Under the pieces are notes generated by a model. That model did not search any database. It was given only the letters and a program-made list of their open reading frames with translations, and was not told where the DNA came from. A DNA stretch of 64,000 bases from Plicaturopsis crispa FD-325 SS-3 (Eukaryota; Basidiomycota; Agaricomycetes; Amylocorticiales; Amylocorticiaceae), in assembly GCA_000827205.1 (NCBI GenBank), contig KN832558.1:1104239-1168238 (forward strand), in the 5' to 3' direction. Position numbers and translations under genes: made by a program. Shown here one piece after another: positions 34,749 through 45,049 of the stretch (positions are counted from its first letter, which is position 1; every line of letters begins with the position of its first letter).

Positions 34749-35671
34749 ACTGCCCACGAAACGATGAGCGCTAGAAACAAGAGACAAAATGCAACACGAG
34801 AAACGAAGACGCGCTCAGCTATTATGGAAAGCCGGAGTATCACGCTCGGTTCCGCTGATGGATCCCGCGTGCCTATGCTTGCTTGTACCTATTTGTCTTT
34901 GTCCCAATATAGCGTATGACCTCTGGCACCGCTCTTTGGTTGCCCAGAATATATTCGCATTTTGACCCATCACCTAAGCGTGCAAATCGGAGCCTCGAGA
35001 CGTGTTAACGATTTTCGGTATCGCCCGCCTGCCATTGTCATGAACTGGAGCTGCCGTGTCCGAAACACCGTTGCTGAGCGGCGATGGGGCCAAGGTATGT
35101 GATGCATCTTCTCTGCAATGTCAAATACTGAGAAACCGCACAATGATACATAAGATACGCGCTGTTTAGTGTCGCCAGCTGCTTATCCTGACAACTTCCA
35201 TGATGGGACGTCTCCATCCCTCAAAAAAATCTACTCACGCTACAGTAAAAAGCAGTACGTTGAGTTGTAAAATGCATCTATCATTCTGAAACGCTTACCG
35301 TTCCATGTGGATCAATATATAGTTCACCGCTCGCAGGCGAACAACAAGCCTACCAAATTCCTACCGCAACAGTGATCAGGGCAAAGCTTTAGGGCAGTCG
35401 GAGGCATATTATGCGTGTGGAAGACGAGGCGATGGGGGATGGGGGACGCGATGAGTTGTCAAAAAGGAGAGCACAGCGGCGATGGCGGGATACATGCATG
35501 AGGTGCGCCTTGCGAGTCCTTTGGCGCTTCCTCCTCATGGTGCGCACTAATACAACACTTTTTGCCTGTAGCACGAGTCCAACTGTTTATTATTCTGTGC
35601 GCACTCTGTTAGATCTCACAGCGGCATGCTTCAGTACATCACCCACTCTATTGACAAGTCCCGTGCTAGCC
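34749..35671. other. Stretch without a gene; holds a 28-bp shared motif
   Basis: Lies between the Pob3 start and the integrase-core gene. No coding exon is supported. Positions 34823-34850 match 58225-58252 in reverse complement over 28 bp, including GGAAAGCCGGAGTATCACGC. Confidence 0.45.
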
Positions 35672-37438
35672 CTACCACTCCTCGTCCTCATCCTCTTCAT
35701 CGTCAGTAAACCATACTCGTAAATTACCCTCAACATCCTCTGAGCCATCTTCGTCGTCCTCCTCAACCTCAGGCTCATCCTGCCTAAGCATCTCGTCAAG
35801 CTGGGCCTCTTGGTACATATCTGAAAAGACATGTTAAAGATAGTACACAGTTATCGCAAATATGATTACTTTACCAAGTCCATTTCCGTTGTTCACCCCA
35901 CCCATGTAATATGTTCCATCAGCTCGAACGGCCTGCATACCGTTGCGGAGCTCTTGGAGGTTAGGGAGCAAAGCTAAATCTTCGGGATTGTCGTCCGGAT
36001 CAGCCTCTGTGACTGACCGCCGCCACTCCGCAAGATCATCCGTTGCAGATTCAGCATCGTCGAGGGTATGAAATGAAGCAAGGATTGAACGGTATATGTC
36101 CCACACATTCTCTCTGGTGACAGAGGGCTTACCAATATTGGCGTAAAATTGCTCTGCCCAGGTATTAAAGCTTGCCGGCACCAGAGAGAATACGGGATGC
36201 TCCGGGGGTGCATATAGCCGTCGTACATGGTCGATAGCCTCTTGCTGCACACCGACCTTGCACAGTGCACCACATGATTAGTTGGCTATTTAGTTGCAAG
36301 GATTCAATTTTACGCACCTTGAAGTCCAGTGGCCCGTATTCTTCGGGCTCTTCGTAGATGTGGTTTGGCACGCCGTGGGGCAACACTTTGTTGCGGTCAC
36401 AACGCTTTGCGGTAAGATTGACCCGCGCCTGGTATTCGTCAAGTTCTTTTTGCAGCCAAGGTATGAAAACCCAGCGGAACACCATTCTACAACAGATTAT
36501 ATTAGCCGAGCTCTCATTTTTGTGATCAAGAGTCACTGACGCCTCTAATGGAATCTTTGGATCATACCATCCCTCGTTTACCCCAACGTCGAGAATGTCT
36601 TTAAACCCGGGGGTAAATCGGCGGCGCAGCTGAGACCAGCTTATCTCCGGCATCACGTTCTTTTTCGTCCGCATCCATCGGTGTTGCAGGGTATCCGCCA
36701 GAGACACATCGTGCCAGTGACGGAGCGTTGTATGACCATTTGCGATGCCGTAGTTCTCAGACCCTGGGTCGCTTTGTGTGACCAAGGGTACAACTAGCAT
36801 TTAGCTTCCATTGTCAGTATGATATTCACAGGATTTGAATTGAGCTTACAGTGATTGGCTTCTACAACGTCAAGATAATAACTCAGAATAAGGCGGGGGT
36901 TGCTATTTGTCCACCAGACCTTGAGCCATAGGATTTTTCCTGCGAAAGGATCAATCCCAGTATGCAGAGCTAGGCCAAACTTCTTCTTCCATTTATCATG
37001 CTGATCTACCGCCCACAGGTCGTTAACTCCAGCTGCCCAGAATCGTTTTCTCCGTAGTCGATTGGCTTTACGCTGCCGCACAAGGTCCGCTTCATAGGTC
37101 GCAAAATAGGATGCCAAAACACTCCTTTCAATTTTGATATCCGCGTGAGCACACCTTGATTCATTTTCATACAGATACAATGGGCTCACCGAGCCACCAA
37201 CATCCCTCGCTCATGAAACAAAATGCTCGCCATCTCACGCAAGCCTGCTTTTGGAAAGTTCTGTCGCAACTCAACCACAGTCTCGCGGATACTCTCGATA
37301 TCGTGTCCCTGCTGGCGTGTACGTAGCAGCCCCATTTCTTTTCGCATTGCGCGCATTCTCGTGATGCTAGATGGTCACTTTAGTACTGCGCTCAAGGTTT
37401 TGTGGATATTTTACTAACCCAAGCCCATATTTTGAACA
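35672..37438 (-). mobile_element. Integrase-core (DDE) protein gene of a basidiomycete transposon-like family
   Basis: Multi-exon minus-strand gene. The N-terminal part has a basic helix-turn-helix-like segment (ITRMRAMRKEMGLLRTRQQG, then SIRETVVELRQSFPKAGLRE). The catalytic core is clear: ANRLRRKRFWAAGVNDLWAV, DQHDKWKKKFGLALHTGIDP, VVPLVTQSDPGSENYGIANG, then HRWMRTKKNVMPEISWSQLR. The Asp in AVDQHD, the Asp in QSDPGSE and a downstream acidic residue fit a DDE integrase fold. A C-terminal domain (RPSVTRENVW-like, here KPSVTRENVWDIYRSILASF) and an acidic tail follow. Such genes occur singly in many Agaricomycete genomes. The visible exons look whole. Whether it moves as a DNA transposon of its own or is a captured gene cannot be told here, since no clear terminal repeats were found. 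Confidence 0.7.
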
Positions 37439-38367
37439 GTGACAGAAATAGGCTAGAGATGAGGCACAGGTGACGGCAAGGACGAAAGAATGCGGCCGGG
37501 ATCGTGTATTGAACGAGAGCAAAAGGAAAGACAAAGGCAACGCCGTGCTACGTGGACGCGCGTACTATTGACTACTATTTGTCCGATGTCCGATGTCCGA
37601 TCCGAAACTCGCGAACGCGCCCTTTCCGAGGACGCGACGCACACACAAAATCCAACAAACAGTCTAGGTGCTTCCTCACAATAAGATCCAGGATCTGTTT
37701 ATCTGTTTTTCGCATTTTAAAGTAATGAAGGATCCATGGTCCAACTACTTCAAGCGTAGCTAGAATCATGCACAATTTGTCAGTGTTTATATGGTATCTG
37801 TGTTTAGCTGGACTGACGATTTGGCTTGTACTACTGGTTAGGCATTGAGAAAAGCAGTATGTAGGAGGTAGTGGGTGAGGGCGAGCGCTAACAGGTTAAT
37901 CTTGACTGCAACTTGAAGAAAGAAGTCCGCAAGTACAAAGTTCATATCTTGACCATGTGGCAGCGCACTGCCGTATAACATGCTTTGATTCTAATCTAGG
38001 TAAGTACGTTCCTGGCACATTTTATTCTCTGTCTAATAGCAATTACCGCAGATACATTACGGCTCATATTCTAGCTGAGTACTAGTAAAATCTCGTGTAA
38101 TGTGCACGGACATGGGCTATTGCGGGTGAGTGGTGCCACAGCCTGAAATACGCAAGTTACAGATTTTAACCTAGATCGATCATTCCCGCTCCCTGGCTCA
38201 TCGCCCGCCGCCTTAGGCAGCAGTGTTATGCCGCCCATCACCGATTTGTTCAATTTAAATGGTGAGATTTCTATGTCCGACCTCGCTCTCTTCCCTCCAT
38301 TTTTTAAGTACCAGTGTCTCTCTGTCTCACAGCTTACCATTCAGTTCCTTGAGAAACAACGCACTAT
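37439..38367. other. Stretch without a supported gene
   Basis: Flanking sequence between the integrase-core gene and the next plus-strand gene. It contains a short tandem TCCGATG unit near 37578-37600. No exon supported. Confidence 0.4.
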
Positions 38368-39663
38368 ATGGATCCCAGTCGCCCCCCACTTATCACCGCT
38401 GGCTTTACTGAAGATGTTACCGCAACTATGCCAACACCTTGTGGTCGTCGGACGCGGTGCAGCAATATCATAAAAGCAGGCCAAATCAAGTATTACGTTG
38501 AAACCTACGCCAATTGTCCTGGCCGCTATGTCTGCCGGGACTGCTATGATCACTACGAGGAGAAGAGTACCACAGCTCTTTGCTCAGCGTTTATAAACAC
38601 AGGTAAATTCCTCCCGTAACATTGAAAATGCCGCGATAACATTTATTTCATTCTTTGCAGCGGTTGCCAGCAGCCAGGCCCGGCAAAATCCTTCAGCGGT
38701 AGTTCCGTCCTCGCAAACTGGTCCCCCAGATTCACAATCTGTTAAACGTGTGGTCAATGGCGCGCAACGGAAAGGTTCTACAGTCTAATCGGCTAATCTA
38801 GTATGATATGCTAATCTATCAACAGGCCCAATACAGTTTCAAGTCACACCAATGGGCCGTATACAGGGTGTTCAGACAGAGGGAGTGAACATGAACAAGC
38901 CCAATGGGATGCAAGGACAGATGGAAGGATTTTATAGGCAGAACGTCCCCCAGCCTGGTGAGTCTACGTCTAATCACAGGCGTTTTCATCTTGTACTTAC
39001 AGATACATATTCAAAGGTCTCATGGCACCACCGCCTCCGCCGATCATCTATAATTCAATGGGAAACCAAGGCGCCTCAGCCTATGCTGCAAATGCCTGGA
39101 ATGCGCATCCATATCAAGCACAGCCGGCTTCAAACCCAGCGATGCTAGGCAGCCCCTACGGCTACTCTCCCGTACATCAGAATTATGGCATCGAACGTCA
39201 GAAATGGGCCGCCGTAGCGTATTCTAGCTCTCTCGCAGAGCGTATCTCTCTCCTCGTCCAAGTACATCACGAGGTGCCAGCTAAATCCAAGTCAGTTATG
39301 GTTGGTGTGCGTCTTTTCTTTAATCTCTAAGGCCCTGACCAATTATCTGACAAACTTGATGGCCACAGAACCTTTCCGAGGGACTTAATGATGTTCCGGC
39401 TCGCTCCACCGCCGCAGAAATTATCAACAAGGCCATCAGCCTCATGCGTCCGCTCCTTATTCGCAACTGTCCTAATTTTCCTTGGGACTTTGACAACATG
39501 TCTGTCTGCAAGGCGTCATCTTGGGTCGATCTTAAAAAGCTGGATCCGTCCACTCCTTACTTCTACGACCGTTGCTTTGTGGCGCTGACAGAATATGAGG
39601 GGTGCCCGCACACATCCTTTGTCTGTCAGGCCTGCAAAACGTTTTCCACCAGCGGGAATTGAA
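38368..39663 (+). CDS. TE-associated hypothetical protein, C-terminus cut by tRNA-like repeat
   Basis: The first exon (38368-38601) encodes MDPSRPPLITAGFTEDVTAT and a Cys-rich module with CGRRTRCSNI and NCPGRYVCRDCYDHYEE, possibly a zinc site. Following exons give a Gln/Pro/Asn-rich linker (APPPPPIIYNSMGNQGASAY), then RQKWAAVAYSSSLAERISLL and, after an intron near 39300-39368, a folded part with NLSEGLNDVPARSTAAEIIN, MRPLLIRNCPNFPWDFDNM and LDPSTPYFYDRCFVALTEYE. The last codons and stop fall in sequence that looks like the reverse complement of a tRNA T-arm and acceptor end. The protein may therefore have lost its original C-terminus. I half-recognise this architecture from Agaricomycete repeat-linked genes but cannot name it. 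Confidence 0.5.
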
Positions 39664-39690
39664 CCCAGGACCTCCGGGAATTATATTCGA
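39644..39690 (-). repeat. tRNA 3'-half-like fragment
   Basis: On the minus strand this reads as a tRNA T-arm with a B-box (GGTTCAATTCC), followed by an acceptor-like end (CGCTGGTGG). There is no A-box or anticodon arm upstream, so it is not an intact tRNA gene. It may be a SINE head or a tRNA-derived insertion. Confidence 0.5.
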
Positions 39691-39692
39691 TT

Positions 39693-39710
39693 ATAATCGA
39701 ATATAAGCGA
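39693..39710. repeat. 18-bp perfect palindrome
   Basis: ATTCGATTATAATCGAAT is its own reverse complement and is followed by further TATAAGCGAATATAAGG repeats. It adjoins the tRNA-like fragment. Confidence 0.7.
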
Positions 39711-39833
39711 ATATAAGGTCTTATAATGAGGTTATGAATTTCGACACAAGTCAACGCGTCAAAATTCATGACGTCATAGTCTTTGTCAGCATTCATGGAC
39801 TCTTGCAAACTTTTCTCTTCATCTCTTTTCCTC

Positions 39834-40014
39834 AGTCGCTTCGCTATTATTGCAGCACGGCTGAGGTATGTTGTTCATAGTATTCTCTTCACTACATTAC
39901 ATTACTTACCACTGTACTAGACGCATTTGCTGCGCACTTCATAGGTACAGTTTAATCAAGTCGCTTCGCTATTATTGCAGCACGGCTGAGACGCATTTGC
40001 TGCGCACTTCATAG
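39834..40014 (+). repeat. Tandem repeat whose second copy lacks a GT-AG intron
   Basis: Copy 1 is 39834-39865, then a 55-bp segment (39866-39920) starting GTATGT and ending ACTAG, then 39921-39944. Copy 2, 39959-40014, is the same two blocks joined exactly, without the 55 bp. The blocks begin AGTCGCTTCGCTATTATTGC and ACGCATTTGCTGCGCACTTC. A 14-bp spacer separates the copies. The missing piece has all marks of a spliceosomal intron. Confidence 0.85.
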
Positions 40015-40173
40015 ATTCTGTCAGAAAATTGTGCCGCAGATGAGTACAACTTTAGCTACACACAGTGGGGTGTGTATCTGGAGACGGAGCCTCGGGACGT
40101 ATGGTTCATGGTCGCGACATTTGTGCTTTTTTGTGAGCTAATATCACATTGAAGGTGGTTCAAGGGGGAGCAT

Positions 40174-40371
40174 ATGCATGGAACAATAATGCCTCGCCGC
40201 GAAACTGTGCTCCGCCTGCGTGGGGGTGCACCTGCCTTGGTCAGTGGGCTCCATCCCAATGCAAAGGAAAGGGAGGCCCGGAAGGCAGCAGCTATGAAGG
40301 CAGCAAACGATCACCGCGCCAAGAGAGCAGAGTTTTGGAGGGACGATGCAGAGGGTGAGGCACTAGTTTGA
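40174..40371 (+). CDS. Short frame with ubiquitin-like LRLRGG motif
   Basis: A 65-codon frame reads RRETVLRLRGGAPALVSG and then an Ala/Lys/Arg-rich helical stretch (KEREARKAAAMKAANDHRAK) to a stop. VLRLRGG is the exact C-terminal tail of ubiquitin, including the diglycine cleaved by deubiquitinases. The upstream sequence does not show the rest of a ubiquitin fold in any frame I tried. It may be the last exon of a ubiquitin-like fusion gene, a gene fragment, or coincidence. Confidence 0.35.
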   Translation: MHGTIMPRRETVLRLRGGAPALVSGLHPNAKEREARKAAAMKAANDHRAKRAEFWRDDAEGEALV

Positions 40372-41834
40372 ATAGAATCTCATGTATATGTGGTATCTTG
40401 GAAGTTACAAGCTTATGTGACCCGTGCAAGCACAGGTTCCGGAGTACTTACATGTAGCGAGACGTTCTTCTTTGTTCGCAGAGATCTGAATAGTTTTCGC
40501 TACATATCATGATGTTTCATTCGATTGACCCGGTACATGGTACATGGGAGGTAAGTAGTACTGTAAGATTAGACCCGCACGGCGCACTCTCCCAACCCGG
40601 TATGACCTCATCAAAGACCCCTCACGCTCAACTCAGTGCACACACTGACCTTTAATTGTCGTGTTCAGATGCCTTCCGCGGAGCGTCAAGGCTGAGCAGA
40701 CCTCTTTCAACAATTTGTTCTGCCTCATCCAGGCTGCAGATCTCCAATATAAGAGAAACTATTACCCAAGTATAGGCATCTGAAATTATGAAGGAGGAAG
40801 GCAAAAAAAACCGTTCTTGCGCTCATGACCTCGAAATTGATCATGAGAATATTTTACTCAGCATCGAGCAACGTACAAACGATTGGCGAGCTCAAGGAGG
40901 AGTGACCGGTGAGCGCTTGAGCCTCGTCAACGGTCGGACGTTGGTCGGACGCGCGCGCCACAATTCTCGTCAACGCGTTTGTTCGGCGATGTTTCCGGGT
41001 TCCGCAATTTGTCAGCATTTCCTGTCCCGATTGGGTCAATGTTTGGTCCGACCAAATACCGTCCTGTTTTCATGTATAGGATGCTAGATGGTACATCAGG
41101 AAAACCTCAGATCGTGAATTTACTTACATGAATTTCATGTAAATCACGGTGAACACGAAAAATCACATAAATTTTCACTAAACATTGTACAAACACTGTA
41201 AATACTATTGCCCACGTTAGCGGGAACATGCCAGCAACAAACGGAACATACGTGGTAATGAGACGCGTCTCTACTCGTTGGGTTGTCCTCAGGCTGTTGT
41301 CCGTGTCTGGCCGATACGGTCGCTGGAACGTGTATGCGTAAGCTGCTAAAAGAGGCGCCCGACCAGCAATCTCTTTATTGGGGCGACTCTACACCGTGTG
41401 CGTGGCTGCGTGCCGCTGAGTCTGGCATGCGCCATGCGCGCGTAGATATAGCTTGTGCAAAAGATTGACATGCTCGCCGACGCTGTCCTGTCGTCCGCGT
41501 ACGACTGACGCGGCAATCGTGGCGAGCGAAATGTCGATCCTGGTGTACGGCGGGCACGGCGGATGGACGAAAACGAGATATTGCAAGCGGCATCTCGTCT
41601 TCTCGCTGCTGTATGCGGGCCGGGTGCGTGTGGAGCGTGTAAGTAAGTAGAGGATATGGGGCATCGGGCGTACGTACCGTCCTTTGTGCTTCATCCGAGT
41701 GTAATTCCCGCTCAGCACCTCGTTCTTCCCGCTCAGCACATCCTAACGCTGATCCACCTCATGGCGCTGCTCCTACGCCACCTCGCGCTCCTCGTCGAGC
41801 CGGCTTGAGGGCAGCCAGCTTCCTCGGCCACCAG
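40372..41834. other. Stretch without a supported gene, left flank of the KDZ element
   Basis: No coding exon is convincing. A perfect inverted repeat with arms TTACATGAA/TTCATGTAA lies at 41124-41142. The sequence from about 41250 to 41800 is GC-rich with several short frames. Confidence 0.4.
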
Positions 41835-41926
41835 TCCTTGTACTTACATTGTAATGTCATAACATTGTAGAGGCAAGTCGCATTACAATGTCCTCCTCTG
41901 TAATGGTACCCCTAGACATTACAATG
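41835..41926. repeat. Left terminal inverted repeat of the KDZ element
   Basis: CATTGTAATG at 41847-41856, CATTACAATG at 41881-41890 and 41917-41926. It mirrors the right end at 56719-56814. Confidence 0.7.
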
Positions 41927-42397
41927 CCTCCTCTCTGCCAAATACTTCGCTGCCTCAGCCACTTTTGCAACCTGGCGGAATCCTTCGTCCGCATACCCTT
42001 GCTTGCTTACCAATCCCTCGTCTAGAGCAAAAAGCTTTGGCTGCGTCGAATAATACTCATCGAGAACTAGCAATCCTATTTCGGACTCAGAATTTATGGT
42101 TGTTTGATTCTCAAGCCGACTCGATTCATCTCTCAATCCCACCGGCTGATACCGATCCACTTTGAATTCAACATGGCTTACTTCCAAATTGACTTTCCCC
42201 CAATTCTATATAATTAGAACCATGTAATCTATGCTCAACGCTCAAGTTCAAATGAAATTGTCGTGTATTAAGATGTAACTCGGAGCAAACACATGTGGTA
42301 GACTATGTAATCAGAAAGACCGTGTCCCAAAACCTTACTTGCGCCTGATGATCGATGAAATCAGCCATGCACTGATCAGATGGATGATACTCAAAAC
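41927..42397. other. Non-coding left part of the KDZ element
   Basis: Between the terminal repeat array and the 3' end of the first cargo gene. No exon is supported. Confidence 0.4.
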
Positions 42398-44858
42398 TCA
42401 CCTTTTAGAAGCTCTCGTGGACGGTCCCACACCCTCAGCCCCACGCTTTCTTGACGCCCATGGCTTTCGAGTTGGGGAATGCGGTTTTTCCTTTGGCGCT
42501 GCAGGAACTACCTCGGGGGACCCACCACCTGCCGACATCTGTCCCAACACCCACGAGACATCGCGCACGGTCTTGATCCACCGCTCTCCCTCCTGAGGAT
42601 TCTTGACGAAGTTGAACTTGAGGTATTCCGGCTCCGTTCTCATCGTTGCGGCGACGCGCCACCATGCAAGGCCCCATACGACCTGTAGAATCCCACAGCT
42701 CCCGGCGGTGTTGAGTTTTCCCCAGTCATTCGGCCAGCTCTCCTGTGAGTACTCCTTGAAGCCCTCATCCTCGCTCACGATAATGCGAGACGGTGGTTGA
42801 AGCTCAGCCCACCATGCGGGCATGATGGAGCAGAAGCTCGGGGCGACAGGCGTGTCTTCAGCGGGACGCCCGCACTTCATCCATTTGTGTATCTCCTTTG
42901 GACGATGGGTCACCGGTAGGAGACCCCCTTTCTTCTGCATACGGGTGTCAGTCTACTAACATAGATATCGAACATGGAAGACGCACCCGATGGCCAGATT
43001 TAGCCTCGTACTCCATGAGCCTCCAAAGGCATTGGACCCACTCGTCCCCCCAATCCTTTTCCACCAGATACTCAAAAATCTCCACAGGCATCGTCCACTC
43101 GTCAGTGGGGAATGCACTCGTCACACTTTCGGCAGTTGTTCCCGGCTCGGTCATGGGCAATACGCCGGGTGGTGGCGGCGACAGTGTGCGGGGACGCGAC
43201 GGTGGGCGCGACGATGTGTGGGGACGAGACGGCGAGCGGCCACGAGAAGGCGAGCGGGGGCGAGAAGGAGACGGCGAGCGGGGACGAGACGGCGAGCGGG
43301 GACGAGACGGCGAGCGGGGACGAGACGGCCAGCGGGGACAAGATGGCGAACGGGCCCAAGATGGCGAGCGGCCGTGAGACGGCGAGCGGGGGCGAGAAGG
43401 AGACGGCGAGCGGGGACGAGACGGCGAGCGGGGACGAGAAGGAGACGGCGAGCGGGGACGAGACGGCGAGCGGGGACGAGACGGCGAGCGGGGGTGAGAA
43501 GGAGAAGGCGAGCGGGCACGAGAAGGCGAGCGGGGACGAGAAGGAGACGGCGAGCGGGCACGAGACGGAGACGGCGAGCGGGCGCGCGAGGTATGGCGGC
43601 CAGGCGACAGCGGGCGGCCGCCGGTGCCATGGGACGGTGTTGCCCGTGGAGGCCCCGCACTTGCAGCGCGCGAGGGGCTGGTCGACGTGGAGGGAAGGGT
43701 GCCGGGCAATGCGCGCGCGCGCTGATCACGCTCACCTGGATGTAGACGTCAGAGAAGTGCACACTTGAATAACATGATCAACTTACTGAATATCTCCCTC
43801 GAGAACCTACATAGAGACGCTGCAGCGTCCGCAAACCCCTTGTGATCAAAAAGGGGCCAGGTCTTTCCAACAGGGCTATCGGTTTCGCCAGCATGAACAC
43901 TAAAATCACGGTCAGCGCCGCCTGTTGCATTCAATCAACAAGCCGCGGCTTACCTTCTAACATCCAGCTTCCCTCCGAGCGCAGGGATCGGGCTGCAGAT
44001 CATGATGGCCACTACAGCCTTGCACTCCACGCTCAAGACGTTCGCTGTTGCCTGCAAGCGTCCCGGTAGGAGCTCAAGCAGCCTACGTACCCAAGGTCAG
44101 CCATCAAGATAAACGTGAAACAGACTGACACATACCTGTGGTAGTCCTCCGGCGTCATCTCTGTACTCGCAATCAATCTGGCAGCCTCCTCTGCCTCTGC
44201 CTTGTCCTTCGCGTACTCGGCCTCAATCCCAGCCCTCAACTCCTCCATGAATGCTGCGGACTCCAGCTTCAACTGCTCGACTGCGACCCGCGTTTGTATC
44301 TTGATAGCTATCGGTGCTCGCGTGCTGGGGTCCATCTTGTGCGCGGCGACTGCTGCGTCCCATGCAGCCTTGTAGGCAGGCTGGATGCGATCCTTGTGCT
44401 GCTTGATGTAGTAATTCACCGCCGAAAGGCGGCGGACGTTACTGCTGGCCCCCTCGACTTCCGGCACAAAGGGGGCGGGATTGGACGGCATGGCCAGGTT
44501 GTAGTTGCGGTACCAGTTGCTCAATTTCTGTGTATTCGTCAGACGCGATCTCCGCCGCTAACAAAACAAAACTTACAGTGCGGACTTCTTTATAGGTCTC
44601 CGATCGCGCTGCCCTTTCAGCGTCGTCGATGTCCTCGTCATTGGCAGCGTCCTGCTCCTCTTGCGACCGCGGTGGTACGTCCGTCTCGTACGCGAGATCG
44701 TAGCCCCAATTCCTCAGGAAACGCGTTGTGACCCTGTCGTAGAAAAGGCTCATGGGCCGTCCGCCAGCGCCGGAGAGCTCCCGCCACTCGGGGCAGTAGG
44801 ACTTCACAAATTCCAGCTTGTGGCCGCCCAGTTTCGATTTTGCGCCGCGTTTTGTCAT
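42398..44858 (-). CDS. KDZ-cargo protein with SPSRPR repeat tract
   Basis: Minus-strand multi-exon gene starting MTKRGAKSKLGGHKLEF. The first part (SLFYDRVTTRFLRNWGYDLA, then KLSNWYRNYNLAMPSNPAPF and SAVNYYIKQHKDRI) resembles a protein family often found beside KDZ transposases in Agaricomycetes. A middle block has VVAIMICSPIPALGGKLDVR and VHAGETDSPVGKTWPLFDHK, also typical. Then come about 170 residues of SPSRPR-type repeats (43190-43600), an SR-like tract coded by a 12-15-bp minisatellite. The C-terminal block includes WTMPVEIFEYLVEKDWGDEW, KEIHKWMKCGRPAEDTPVAP and WWAELQPPSR. Function is unknown; the SR-like tract suggests RNA or nuclear partners. It diverges from the next gene across about 190 bp, suggesting a shared promoter. 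The usual family lacks such a long repeat tract as far as I recall. Confidence 0.65.
43190..43600. repeat. Coding minisatellite (GC-rich, about 12-15 bp units)
   Basis: Repeats of GACGGCGAGCGGGGACGA-like units run through the region. On the minus strand they encode SPSRPR repeats; the other frames are open too because the unit lacks stops. Confidence 0.85.
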
Positions 44859-45049
44859 TGGGACGAGCAAGGTACGAGTGTATAAACTTCAGCATAAAAT
44901 GTTGAAAGCGCAGACCGTTGCGACGGGGCATTCGGCGTCTCCATTAGCCCCCGGACATATCATCTGACTCACGGCGCTATTAAATTTACCTAATGGTCCT
45001 GAAGTTCAACCGTCTACGAGGCATCTCCCACTTTCTCTTCCCCATCTCA

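Noticed and set aside
39644-39690. Complete tRNA gene
   Set aside because: Only the T-arm and acceptor-like 3' part is present; A-box and anticodon arm are missing.
43190-43600. Possible CRISPR-like array
   Set aside because: Units are contiguous coding minisatellite repeats without unique spacers, in a eukaryotic gene.
42990-43768. Long plus-strand open frames of more than 200 codons (RRRAGTRRRAG and ASGDETASGDE types)
   Set aside because: They are shadows of the SPSRPR minisatellite; the unit lacks stops in several frames. The minus-strand frame has conserved flanking domains and splice sites.
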